A model generated the notes under the pieces. The model ran no database searches. It had not been told where the DNA came from and saw only the letters and a list, made by a program, of their open reading frames with translations. A DNA stretch of 35,063 nucleotides from Planctomycetia bacterium. Its GTDB lineage: Bacteria > Planctomycetota > Phycisphaerae > Phycisphaerales > SM1A02. Each line of letters starts with the position of its first letter. Within the stretch, counting starts at the first letter, position 1. This document shows positions 21,403-28,942 of this stretch, one piece after another. The DNA lies in the NCBI GenBank assembly GCA_005799495.1, contig SYGP01000009.1:1-35063 (forward strand), read 5' to 3'. Position numbers and translations under genes: made by a program.

Positions 21403-22811
21403 GCACTGCCTGACATCAAAGCGCGCACAAGCAGAACGCCTCCCACGACGATAACGCCGAGCGCGGCAACGGCGACTGCCGTCAGCACCGCATCCTGTCG
21501 CTGTGACTTCGCAAGGGCATCGGCGTAGGGGATCGTGTCGAAACTCACCATGTCGTAGCGGGGCGTGAAGAGCGCAGGCACAAAGCGGTGCAGCAGGTGT
21601 TCGATGGACTTGCGGGTGAGGAAGAGCCGCGATGCGGTGCGGTCGCGCATCTCGATGAAGTTCTGCAGTGCCATCTCGGCGATCGCATCCGCGTTGGGCT
21701 TGCGTGTGCGTTCGTAGTCGTGGATCGCCCTCGCGACATTCGTTGGATGGCGTTCGAGCGAATCCACCAACGCTTCGCAGTCCTCGAAACTGGCGTTCGC
21801 TCCCTGACCGAAGAACGGAACGATCGCATGCGCCGCATCGCCCACGAGCACTGCGCGTCCACCCGAGGACCAGGGGCGGCAACGGATCGTGAGCATCCAA
21901 CCAACGGGATTCGCCGCGAAGTCGGCATCGAATGTCGGCATCATCGAGAGCGCATCGGCGTAGTTGCGTTCGAAGTGGCGGCGCCCAAGGACTGGATCAG
22001 CAATCACGTCGAAGCCATCCGCGGCTCCATCGACACTTCGATGCGGCCAGAAGAGCGTGCAAGTGAACGAGCCGTCTGGATTTGGGAGTGCAATCATCAT
22101 CGAGCTCCCGCGCGGCCAGATGTGCAGCGCATTCGGTTCCATGGCAAAGGGCGCATGAGGCCCCGAGGGAACTGGCGCGATCGTCATCTCCTTGTAGCCA
22201 TGCCCAAGCCAGGACTGCTCAAAGTCGAATCCTTCGCGCCGCTGCATGGCGCTGCGCACGGCGCTGTATGCCCCATCCGCTCCGACGATGAGATCGGCCT
22301 CCACGCGCTCTTCGCCCCCGCCCGTGCCATTCACAAATGTGGCACGCCCCCGTTCTCCATCGAGATCGCTGCAGCGCTGATCGAACGAGATGCGGACATT
22401 CGGCTCCGCGGCGGCAGCGTTCAGGAGAACCAGATTGAGCGCACTTCGGGAGATGCTCAGGATCGCGTGGTCCGGATTGCTGCTGTACTGCTGAAAGGTG
22501 AGCGCGCCCGACCGCGCATGCATCATGCGGCCAGGCATGCGTATTGCATCGCGCAAGATGTGCGTTTCCAGCCCGGCGCGCCGCAGCGCCTTGATGCCGC
22601 GCGCACTGATCGCCAGATTGATGGAGCGGCCTTGCACAAAGTTGCGGCTGCGAGGATCGCCGCGCCGTTCGCGCAGATCAACCTGCCATCCCGCGCGCGC
22701 GAGATAGATCGCGAGCAGCGAACCTGCGAGCCCTGCTCCAGCAATGACAACTCGCTTCGGCACCACGAAAGTGTACGACTGAGCGATCCTTGCGGCGCGG
22801 CGGAACGCCAT
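21399..22811 (-). CDS. kmo: Kynurenine 3-monooxygenase
   Basis: KMO is an FAD- and NADPH-dependent hydroxylase making 3-hydroxykynurenine. The 470-residue product has the dinucleotide-binding GAGLAG (residues 25-30), RSINLAISARG, GADGAYSAVR and the FAD motif GDAAHAIVPFFGQG. NxFxE is seen as QNFIEMRD. A C-terminal hydrophobic helix (VAVAALGVIVVGGVLL) suggests membrane anchoring, as in eukaryotic KMO. ATG 22811 lies 6 nt after the kynU stop. A GTG at 22763, directly before PKRVVIAGAG and 6 nt after TACACT, may be an alternative start that omits a 16-residue extension. Confidence 0.95.
   Translation of the reverse strand: MAFRRAARIAQSYTFVVPKRVVIAGAGLAGSLLAIYLARAGWQVDLRERRGDPRSRNFVQGRSINLAISARGIKALRRAGLETHILRDAIRMPGRMMHARSGALTFQQYSSNPDHAILSISRSALNLVLLNAAAAEPNVRISFDQRCSDLDGERGRATFVNGTGGGEERVEADLIVGADGAYSAVRSAMQRREGFDFEQSWLGHGYKEMTIAPVPSGPHAPFAMEPNALHIWPRGSSMMIALPNPDGSFTCTLFWPHRSVDGAADGFDVIADPVLGRRHFERNYADALSMMPTFDADFAANPVGWMLTIRCRPWSSGGRAVLVGDAAHAIVPFFGQGANASFEDCEALVDSLERHPTNVARAIHDYERTRKPNADAIAEMALQNFIEMRDRTASRLFLTRKSIEHLLHRFVPALFTPRYDMVSFDTIPYADALAKSQRQDAVLTAVAVAALGVIVVGGVLLVRALMSGSA
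22770..22775 (-). promoter_or_regulatory. Possible internal -10 element (TACACT) for kmo
   Basis: On the minus strand TACACT ends 6 nt before a GTG (22763) that opens the conserved KMO core. If active it would give a leaderless shorter KMO and an internal promoter for the distal genes. Confidence 0.35.
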
Positions 22812-22817
22812 CCGCGT

Positions 22818-24122
22818 TCATGGGTGCAGCGCTTCGATCAGTCGCCAGCAATCGCTGAAAGAACAGTAGAGCGGGGCGGGTGCCGCGCGGATGACACGCG
22901 GGTGACGGAAATCGCAGACCACGCCTTGCGGAAGGAGCCGATCAAACCGTGCTCGTGCCTGCGCCGTGGATCCTTGCACTTCGATCGACAGCTGACAGCC
23001 GCGCTGCCCCGTGGCACTTGGCGTGATGACGCGGAGATCGCTCTCGCGCACGCGAAGCGCCATCTCCAGGAATGCAGTCATCACGCGCGCCTTCGCCGCG
23101 AGTCGTTCCATCCCTGCCTCGGCAAACAGCTCGAAACTCGCGAGCAGTGGCGCCAACGAAAGCACGGGTGGATTCGACAACTGCCACGCATCCGCACCCG
23201 GACCGGCGGCAAAGTCTGGTCCCATCGCAAAGCGTGTTGCGGGGTCCGTACCCCACCACCCTTCCAGTCGCGGCGGAGGATTCGCATGGTGCCGCTCATG
23301 CACGAATGCTCCGGCAACGGCCCCTGGGCCACCGTTGAGATACTTGTAGGAGCACCAGCATGCGAAATCGACACCCCAGTCGTGAAGTGCCAGCGGCACA
23401 TTGCCAACCGCGTGCGCAAGATCCCAGCCGCAGAGCGCACCCACCGCATGTGCAGCGCGCGTGATGCGCGGCATGTCAAGCACCTGCCCCGTGTAGTACT
23501 GAACGCCACCGAGGATCACCAGCGCAAGCGAATCTCCTGCATCGGCGATCGCGCGCTCGATGTCCTGCGTCTGGAGGCACGACTCGCCGCCGCGCGGGCC
23601 GACCTCGATCACATCCTTGTCCGCATCGCCACCAGTCGCCGCCACGAATGACCGAACGGCGAAGCGGTCGCTCGGAAATGCGCCCTGTTCGATGAGCACC
23701 TTGCGCCGCAAGCCTTGCATGCGCGAAGTGGGCAGAAAACTCATCAGCAGCAGATGCAGATTCACCGTCAGCGTGTTCATCGCGATGACTTCCGACGGCA
23801 GACCGCCTGTGAGCAGCGACAATCCACTGCGAAAGTGTTGGTGGTAGTCGATCCACGGACGACGCCCGTGGACATGCCCCTCTGCCCCGAGTCGCGCCCA
23901 GTCGTCCAGCTCCTCCTGCACGCGCGTCCTTGCAGCCTTCGGCATCAGCCCGAGCGAGTTGCCCACGAGGTACGCCATCTCGCGTCCCGATGCATCCTTC
24001 GGAATCTCGAAGCGACTGCGCAGCGCAGCGAGCGGATCACATGCATCCGCCCATGCGGCGAACGCGGTGGTGGGCTCGATGTCGCTTGCCGAGATATCCA
24101 AGATGCTCCGTGCAACTGTCAT
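22818..24122 (-). CDS. kynU: Kynureninase
   Basis: KynU is a PLP enzyme of fold type I that splits (3-hydroxy)kynurenine into (3-hydroxy)anthranilate and alanine. The 434-residue product shows YLVGNSLGLMPKA, the substrate-binding SEVIAMNTLTVNLHLLLMSF, GWDLAHAVGNVPL and the PLP lysine in WCSYKYLNGGPGA. HERH and WWGT segments follow as in the family. The start ATG 24122 overlaps the decarboxylase stop by 4 nt (ATGA). A longer upstream reading frame runs through the decarboxylase gene and is not real. With KMO present, the substrate is likely 3-hydroxykynurenine. Confidence 0.96.
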   Translation of the reverse strand: MTVARSILDISASDIEPTTAFAAWADACDPLAALRSRFEIPKDASGREMAYLVGNSLGLMPKAARTRVQEELDDWARLGAEGHVHGRRPWIDYHQHFRSGLSLLTGGLPSEVIAMNTLTVNLHLLLMSFLPTSRMQGLRRKVLIEQGAFPSDRFAVRSFVAATGGDADKDVIEVGPRGGESCLQTQDIERAIADAGDSLALVILGGVQYYTGQVLDMPRITRAAHAVGALCGWDLAHAVGNVPLALHDWGVDFACWCSYKYLNGGPGAVAGAFVHERHHANPPPRLEGWWGTDPATRFAMGPDFAAGPGADAWQLSNPPVLSLAPLLASFELFAEAGMERLAAKARVMTAFLEMALRVRESDLRVITPSATGQRGCQLSIEVQGSTAQARARFDRLLPQGVVCDFRHPRVIRAAPAPLYCSFSDCWRLIEALHP

Positions 24123-25138
24123 GCGTTCACCTCGACAAGACCGAGAAACTCGAGCGCGGTGCCGCGAAGCATGCGCGTGCGCTGCGCATCGGTCAGCCAC
24201 TCCGCGGCGCGCACGAGTCGACCCGGCGGGATTTCCCCGAGCGGAAATGGATAGTCCGATCCCAATGCGATGCGTGATGCACCCACCGTGTCCACGAGGT
24301 ACCGCAGCGCACCCATGTCGTGCACGATGCTGTCGAAGTAGAGCCGCTGCAGATGTGCACGAGGCGGCGTGGTCGAATGGGTCGCACAGAGATCGGGGCG
24401 TGCCGCAAAACCATGCTCGATGCGACCAAGCGTGTAGGGAAACGCACCGCCGCCGTGCGCGAAGCAGATCCGAAGTCTTGGGTGCCGATCGAGGACTCCA
24501 CCGAACGCGAGCGCACAGAATGCGCGCGCGCTCTCCGCGGGCATTCCCACGAGCCACGGCATCCAAAAGCGAGGGATTTCGGCGCGGCCGAACATCTCCC
24601 AAGGATGCACAAACACCGCCGCACCGAGTTCCTCCGCAGCGGCGAAAAAGGGCGCGGTCGCAGGGTCGTCGAGATCGCGCCCCGCCACATTCGTGCCGAT
24701 CTGCACGCCGGCGAGACCCAGATCCCGAATGCAGCGCTCCAGCTCGCGCGTGGCACGCGAAGCGTCCTGCAGCGGCACGCTCCCAAGCCCCACAAAGCGC
24801 GACGGATTGCCGCGCACGACGCCCGCCAGATGGTCGTTCAAGAGTTGCGCAAGGTCATGTGCGTGGTCCGCTCGCGCTCCATAGGAAAACATCACGGGTA
24901 CGGTGGAGAGCACCTGAACGCCGATGCCATCCCGGTCGCAGTCGCTCATCCGCCGCTGCGCATCCCAGAGATCTGACTCGACTTCACGAAACAGCGTGCC
25001 ATCGATCATCATGCGAGCGCGGCATGCCCCGCAGTGCTCGAGCGCAACCCAACCACCGCACCCGAAACGCTCGCGCAGGTCCGGCCAGCGTTCGGGGAGG
25101 ATGTGCGTGTGCAGATCGATCGCACCAGGCGCAAGCAT
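24119..25138 (-). CDS. 2-amino-3-carboxymuconate-6-semialdehyde decarboxylase
   Basis: ACMSD is a zinc amidohydrolase-fold decarboxylase that diverts the ring-opened intermediate from quinolinate/NAD synthesis to complete oxidation. From ATG 25138 it has 339 residues, close to the roughly 335 of the human enzyme. The sequence is strikingly like animal ACMSD: IDLHTHILPERWPDLRERFG, LSTVPVMFSYGA, RFVGLGSVPLQ, GVQIGTNV, VHPWEMFGR, WMPWLVGMPAE, CFAHGGGAFPYTLGRIEHGF, RPDLCA, GSDYPFPLGE. Zinc residues H10, H12, the HP and AHGG histidines and the Asp of GSDYP are present. It overlaps the dioxygenase stop by 1 nt. A start at 25195 would run into the upstream gene. Confidence 0.96.
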   Translation of the reverse strand: MLAPGAIDLHTHILPERWPDLRERFGCGGWVALEHCGACRARMMIDGTLFREVESDLWDAQRRMSDCDRDGIGVQVLSTVPVMFSYGARADHAHDLAQLLNDHLAGVVRGNPSRFVGLGSVPLQDASRATRELERCIRDLGLAGVQIGTNVAGRDLDDPATAPFFAAAEELGAAVFVHPWEMFGRAEIPRFWMPWLVGMPAESARAFCALAFGGVLDRHPRLRICFAHGGGAFPYTLGRIEHGFAARPDLCATHSTTPPRAHLQRLYFDSIVHDMGALRYLVDTVGASRIALGSDYPFPLGEIPPGRLVRAAEWLTDAQRTRMLRGTALEFLGLVEVNA

Positions 25139-25752
25139 CAGGAAGTCCGCGGGGCGGGCTTGGAAACGCGCGTGCCGCACTTGGGGCAGGTGCATGCCGC
25201 GGGATCAGCCCAGAACTCCTCCATCCGCTCGCGGAAGTGTTTCACGATATCGATGCAGTCGAACTCGATGTCGCGGACAAGCGTGTCGCATGCATCGCAG
25301 AAGAACATGATGTGCTCGGTTTCCGTTGGAGGTCGGCGTCGTTCCACGACAAGCCCAAGCGTGTTCGGTCCACGCTGCGGTCGGTGCGGAACGCCACCAG
25401 GCACAAACAGGACCTCTCCCTCGCGCAGCGGAATGTCGCGTAAACCGTGCGCATCCCGCACACGAATGCTGACATCGCCTTGCAACTGCATGAAGAACTC
25501 CTCGGAGTTCGTCATGTGAAAGTCATTGCGCGCATTGGGTCCCGCAATCAGCATGACGAAGAAATCCTGTCCGCTGTAGAGGTACTTGTTGGAGACGGGA
25601 GGCACCATCAGATGCCTGTTCTGCTTCGCCCATTCAGCCAAGTGCACGGTGTTTGCGACGCCACCGATGCCATCCCATCCTGTGGGATCGCCGAGCGCGT
25701 CGTGCGCTGGCTTCGGAGCGGCAACGACTGCAGTGGTCTTGAAGGTGCTCAT
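25138..25752 (-). CDS. 3-hydroxyanthranilate 3,4-dioxygenase
   Basis: This cupin-fold Fe(II) enzyme opens 3-hydroxyanthranilate to ACMS. In the 204-residue product the iron ligands are visible as H79 and E85 (NDFHMTNSEEFF) and H123 (VPHRPQRG). A C-terminal rubredoxin-like metal site is formed by C152/C155 (FCDAC) and C189/C192 (CPKC), the two-metal bacterial form. About 25 extra residues precede the usual N-terminus. It is the first gene of the minus-strand kynurenine operon. ATG 25752 has no Shine-Dalgarno sequence, but TAGACT lies 6 nt upstream. Confidence 0.95.
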   Translation of the reverse strand: MSTFKTTAVVAAPKPAHDALGDPTGWDGIGGVANTVHLAEWAKQNRHLMVPPVSNKYLYSGQDFFVMLIAGPNARNDFHMTNSEEFFMQLQGDVSIRVRDAHGLRDIPLREGEVLFVPGGVPHRPQRGPNTLGLVVERRRPPTETEHIMFFCDACDTLVRDIEFDCIDIVKHFRERMEEFWADPAACTCPKCGTRVSKPAPRTS

Positions 25753-25758
25753 GCCGAC

Positions 25759-25764
25759 AGTCTA
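25759..25764 (-). promoter_or_regulatory. Putative -10 element (TAGACT) of the minus-strand kynurenine operon
   Basis: On the minus strand TAGACT ends 6 nt before the dioxygenase ATG, so the seven-gene operon would begin with a leaderless start. No -35 hexamer at 16-18 nt is evident. Confidence 0.5.
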
Positions 25765-25803
25765 TGGCGTGCACAGGCACTTCCGACGGCACGCCGACCT
25801 CCC

Positions 25804-25809
25804 TACGCT
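25804..25809 (+). promoter_or_regulatory. Putative -10 element (TACGCT) for the 25816 gene
   Basis: TACGCT ends 6 nt before GTG 25816 and 9 nt before ATG 25819 of the same frame. It is divergent from the kynurenine operon promoter 40 bp away. Confidence 0.45.
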
Positions 25810-25815
25810 GCGCGG

Positions 25816-26280
25816 GTGATGGCAGCGACCACTGGACGCACATGGTCCTCGCACCCCGCACGGGAGCGACCGCTCGCCGCATGCGTCGCCATCGCAGTCG
25901 TTGGGGCGATGGCAGTTCTGGTTTGGCGCATTGCAGGGGATTGGATGTGGGGTGCGCTTGCGGCAATCGGACTCCTGATCGCGATTCTGCGATTCCTGTT
26001 GCCCACACGCTGTGGCATCGATGCACGCGGAGTCGTGATTCACCGACCGTTGTCATCCCAGCGTGTCGCGTGGGCCGAGATTGCAGCCGCCGAGGTCAGC
26101 GCCGATGCGATGGCGATCACACTTCAGCACTTCAATGCTCGCGTGCATTCGATCACCATTCCGCTCAGCGGACTCACGGCCGAACAGCGCAGAGGCGTAC
26201 GCGATGAGATCGCCGCCGCAGTCGGATACCCCATCACGGAATCGCGTACCGGCAATGCGGGGAGGAGCGAAAGGCGATGA
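25816..26280 (+). CDS. Membrane protein with PH-like domain, unknown function
   Basis: The 154-residue product (153 from ATG 25819) has two adjacent transmembrane segments (LAACVAIAVVGAMAVLVW and MWGALAAIGLLIAILRFLLP). A small soluble domain follows with GIDARGVVIHRPLSSQRVAWAEIAAAEV. That pattern of strand, turn, then W-x-E/D-I is like bacterial PH-type domains after membrane hairpins. No enzyme motif is seen. The start GTG/ATG pair was chosen by the TACGCT spacing. Its stop overlaps the next gene by 4 nt (ATGA), so both form a small operon. Reading frames starting further upstream would run through the dioxygenase. Confidence 0.7.
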   Translation: MMAATTGRTWSSHPARERPLAACVAIAVVGAMAVLVWRIAGDWMWGALAAIGLLIAILRFLLPTRCGIDARGVVIHRPLSSQRVAWAEIAAAEVSADAMAITLQHFNARVHSITIPLSGLTAEQRRGVRDEIAAAVGYPITESRTGNAGRSERR

Positions 26281-26702
26281 AGGGATCGAACTCGCCTTGG
26301 CAGCGCATCACATCCGCGTTGCGATACGCGTTCCATGTGCAGCCGCCAGGGCCCGCGAAACCGTCGGCGGAAGAGGCGGCGGTGGTGGAACGTATCGCTG
26401 AAGAGATCGTGCGCCGGCGGATGGCGGTCGCTGCGCTCGTCTTCCTGGAATCCAGTCGCCCGCTCTCTGGCGTGGGTGCGGCTGCGATGCACTTCCTGGC
26501 GCCATTCGCGACGACGGTCATCAAGCCTGATCTCTGGTCGCTGCTCACGCGCTTTCTCGAGCGCGCGGGCTCGGTCGAGTACCTCTGCCTGCGCATCGAG
26601 GATCTCGAACGCCATTCCGCGGGAAAGGCTTCCGCCTCTGCGGCCTCAGCCGATCCAGCCGGCGACGACGGGCCAGAGCACCGCAGTCCAGACCGCGGCT
26701 GA
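26277..26702 (+). CDS. Conserved-looking hypothetical protein
   Basis: I do not recognise this 141-residue protein. It has a basic N-terminus, an amphipathic helix (EEAAVVERIAEEIVRRRM), then a moderately hydrophobic stretch (AVAALVFLESSRPLSGVGAAAMHFLAPFATTV) that might sit in or at the membrane. A polar, probably disordered tail (SASAASADPAGDDGPEH) follows. It is coupled to the upstream PH-like membrane protein by ATGA. Its last 57 bp overlap the 3' end of the convergent dgkA gene, in the tail region, which could mean the real protein is shorter or that the overlap is tolerated. Confidence 0.6.
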   Translation: MKGSNSPWQRITSALRYAFHVQPPGPAKPSAEEAAVVERIAEEIVRRRMAVAALVFLESSRPLSGVGAAAMHFLAPFATTVIKPDLWSLLTRFLERAGSVEYLCLRIEDLERHSAGKASASAASADPAGDDGPEHRSPDRG

Positions 26703-27050
26703 AATCACGAGCGAAAGCAGCACGGCTGCGCTTCCCATGTCCTTCGCGCGCTGCGCGAGAGGATGCTCATCCATCGTGATGTGATCGGTGTTCGCCTCGA
26801 TCGCGGAGTTGATCAACTCGACGATGAGTATCACTTGCAGGACGGCGAACAGCAGCGCGCGTTCCAGCAGCGGCACTGGAACGAACCACGCCACGATCGA
26901 CAGAGGAAGAACGAGCGCCAGCTCTTGGCGGAACGCAGCCTCGTGCTGTGCCGCTGCGCGAAATCCATACCAGCTGTACTGAAGCGCCCGCAGCAGGCGC
27001 GTCAGCCCTGGTTTCGACTTCATTGACTTTCCGAAGGAATCGCCTCCCAT
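26646..27050 (-). CDS. dgkA: Diacylglycerol kinase (DgkA family)
   Basis: DgkA is a small trimeric inner-membrane kinase that phosphorylates diacylglycerol or undecaprenol using ATP. The 134-residue product has three transmembrane helices and the family's catalytic signatures HEAAFRQE, ELINSAIEANTD and RAKDMGSAAVLLSL. ATG 27050 gives a 15-residue lead before GLTRLLRALQYSWYGF; ATG 27023 is a later option. TAAACT (27066-27061 on the minus strand) ends 10 nt upstream. The gene is divergent from the GlmL-type gene. Whether it acts on diacylglycerol or undecaprenol cannot be told from sequence. Confidence 0.92.
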   Translation of the reverse strand: MGGDSFGKSMKSKPGLTRLLRALQYSWYGFRAAAQHEAAFRQELALVLPLSIVAWFVPVPLLERALLFAVLQVILIVELINSAIEANTDHITMDEHPLAQRAKDMGSAAVLLSLVISAAVWTAVLWPVVAGWIG

Positions 27051-27060
27051 GGAGCGCAGG

Positions 27061-27066
27061 AGTTTA
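27061..27066 (-). promoter_or_regulatory. Putative -10 element (TAAACT) for dgkA
   Basis: On the minus strand TAAACT ends 10 nt before ATG 27050, predicting a leader of about 4 nt. Confidence 0.4.
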
Positions 27067-27131
27067 GGGGGCGCAGGTTGGTGTTGGGTTCGTGCGGGGC
27101 GCCGAGGGCACGCGCACCATTGCACTTGGCG

Positions 27132-27137
27132 TAGGCT
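27132..27137 (+). promoter_or_regulatory. Putative -10 element (TAGGCT) for the GlmL-type operon
   Basis: TAGGCT ends 11 nt before ATG 27149, predicting a leader of about 5 nt for the two-gene GlmL operon. Confidence 0.4.
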
Positions 27138-27148
27138 TTCCGACCTCC

Positions 27149-28942
27149 ATGCGGATCGTGGCCACCGACTGCGGCAGCACGACCACCAAAGCGATCCTCA
27201 TCGAAGAGATCGACGGTGTGTTCCGCCAGACATTCCGCGCGGAGGCGCCGACCACGGTGGAGGAGCCACTCGCCGACGTCACCATCGGCGTGACGAACTC
27301 GATCACGGAACTGCAGGAACTTTCGGGCTACCGATTGGTCGCGGATGATGGCACGATCATCCGCCGAGCAGCAGGTTCGAAAGGCGACGGCTGTGATGTG
27401 TACATCTCCACATCCAGTGCGGGCGGTGGACTGCAGATGATGGTCGCGGGAGTCGTGCGGGAGATGACGGCAGAGAGCGCCAAGCGTGCGGCGCTCGGAG
27501 CAGGTGCGATCGTCATGGACACGATCGCGAGCAATGACCGTCGTCGACCGCATGAACAGATCCAGCGCATCCGCGAACTGCGACCCGACATGGTGCTCAT
27601 CTCCGGCGGTACCGATGGCGGCGATGGGAAGAAGGTCGTGGAACTCGCAGAATTGATCGCGCCCGCGCGCCCCCGGCCGCGCTTCGGCGGCGAGTATCGG
27701 CTGCCGCTGATCTTTGCGGGGAACAAGGCAGTGCGCGGCGACATCGAGCGCATCTTTTCTTCGGAAGGATTCGCACTGTCCGTCGTCGACAATCTCCGTC
27801 CCACGCTTGAACAGGAGAACCTCGGGCCAGCACGCGAGCGGATCCATGATGTGTTTCTCGAACATGTCATGGCGCATGCGCCGGGCTATGACAAGCTGAT
27901 CGAGTGGACGAATGCACCGATCATGCCGACCCCAGGAGCGGTTGGCGACATCCTGCAGGCCATCGCGCGTGAACGCAAGATCAATGTCGTCGGCGTTGAC
28001 ATCGGTGGGGCAACCACGGATCTCTTCAGCGTATTCGGCGGGATCTTCAATCGCACGGTGAGCGCCAATCTCGGCATGAGTTACTCCGTCTCGAATGTCT
28101 GCGCCGAAGCGGGCATGGAACAGGTCCTGCGGTGGGTTCACCTGGACATGGATGAACGCGAACTCCGAAATCGCGTGAAGAACAAGATGATTCGTCCAAC
28201 GACGATCCCACAGACGCACGACGCGCTGGTGTTCGAGCAGGCAGTCGCGCGCGAAGCCCTGCGGTTGGCCTACGCGCAGCACCGTGCGTTCGCGACCAAG
28301 CTGAAAGGCGTCCAACAGCAGCGCACAGTCGGAGACACATTCCGTCAGGATGAGGGGGCGGGGTCGATCGTCGATCCGATGCTGCTCGACCTGCTCGTTG
28401 CATCGGGCGGTGTGCTCAGCCATGCGCCGCGCTTCGAGCAGACATTCCTGCTGATGATCGACTCCTTCGAGCCGACGGGATTCACGGCGATCGCGAAGGA
28501 TTCGATCTTCATGATGCCGCACCTCGGCGTGCTTGCATCGATCAACACTCGCGCGGCGATGGAAGTATTCGAACGCGACTGCCTCGTGCCGCTCGGTTGG
28601 TGTGCAGCGCCCAAGGGCGAAGTGCGCATCGGAAAGCCTGCGCTCTCCTTCGAATTGCGCGGCGAACGCGGCGTGATCGCCAAGGGCGCGTTGAATGGCG
28701 GGGAGTTTCGCCTCGTTCGGCTTGCCATGGGTGAACGCGCCACGCTCGAAGTGCGACCGGAGCGCGGACTCGACATGGGCGCAGGGGCTGGAAAACCCGC
28801 GAGCCGAGCCATCGAGGGCGGAGCGGTCGGCGTACTCATCGATGCGCGCGGCCGTCCGCTGCAGTTCCCGAAGGATCACGCGGAGCGACGCAAAGCCGTG
28901 GCGTCATGGGTCGAGGCGGCGGAGGTGTACGAACACGCATGA
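27149..28942 (+). CDS. GlmL/MutL-type ASKHA ATPase
   Basis: The 597-residue product belongs to the glutamate-mutase-L family (unrelated to mismatch-repair MutL). These are actin/hexokinase-fold ATPases encoded beside B12-dependent mutases in clostridia and presumed to reactivate them. Phosphate-binding signatures are VATDCGSTTTKAIL (residues 4-17) and VVGVDIGGATTDLFSVF (about 280). SAGGGLQMMVAGVVREMTAESAKRAALGAGA and LISGGTDGGDG are typical of the family. No glutamate mutase S or E subunit is nearby. ATG 27149 places the first signature at the N-terminus, as expected. It overlaps the next gene by 4 nt. Confidence 0.88.
   Translation: MRIVATDCGSTTTKAILIEEIDGVFRQTFRAEAPTTVEEPLADVTIGVTNSITELQELSGYRLVADDGTIIRRAAGSKGDGCDVYISTSSAGGGLQMMVAGVVREMTAESAKRAALGAGAIVMDTIASNDRRRPHEQIQRIRELRPDMVLISGGTDGGDGKKVVELAELIAPARPRPRFGGEYRLPLIFAGNKAVRGDIERIFSSEGFALSVVDNLRPTLEQENLGPARERIHDVFLEHVMAHAPGYDKLIEWTNAPIMPTPGAVGDILQAIARERKINVVGVDIGGATTDLFSVFGGIFNRTVSANLGMSYSVSNVCAEAGMEQVLRWVHLDMDERELRNRVKNKMIRPTTIPQTHDALVFEQAVAREALRLAYAQHRAFATKLKGVQQQRTVGDTFRQDEGAGSIVDPMLLDLLVASGGVLSHAPRFEQTFLLMIDSFEPTGFTAIAKDSIFMMPHLGVLASINTRAAMEVFERDCLVPLGWCAAPKGEVRIGKPALSFELRGERGVIAKGALNGGEFRLVRLAMGERATLEVRPERGLDMGAGAGKPASRAIEGGAVGVLIDARGRPLQFPKDHAERRKAVASWVEAAEVYEHA

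Noticed and set aside
20278-21528. Plus-strand reading frame of about 416 codons opposite the permease
   Set aside because: Antisense shadow of a membrane protein; polar composition without motif.
21588-23651. Long plus-strand reading frame (about 687 codons) opposite kmo and kynU
   Set aside because: Antisense to two secure genes; the composition is that of a shadow frame.
23959-25443. Plus-strand reading frame of about 494 codons opposite ACMSD and 3-HAO
   Set aside because: Antisense shadow, extremely Arg-rich, no start signal.
27020-28879. Long minus-strand reading frame (about 619 codons) opposite the GlmL-type gene
   Set aside because: Antisense to a conserved ATPase; His/Arg/Asp-rich shadow with no motif.
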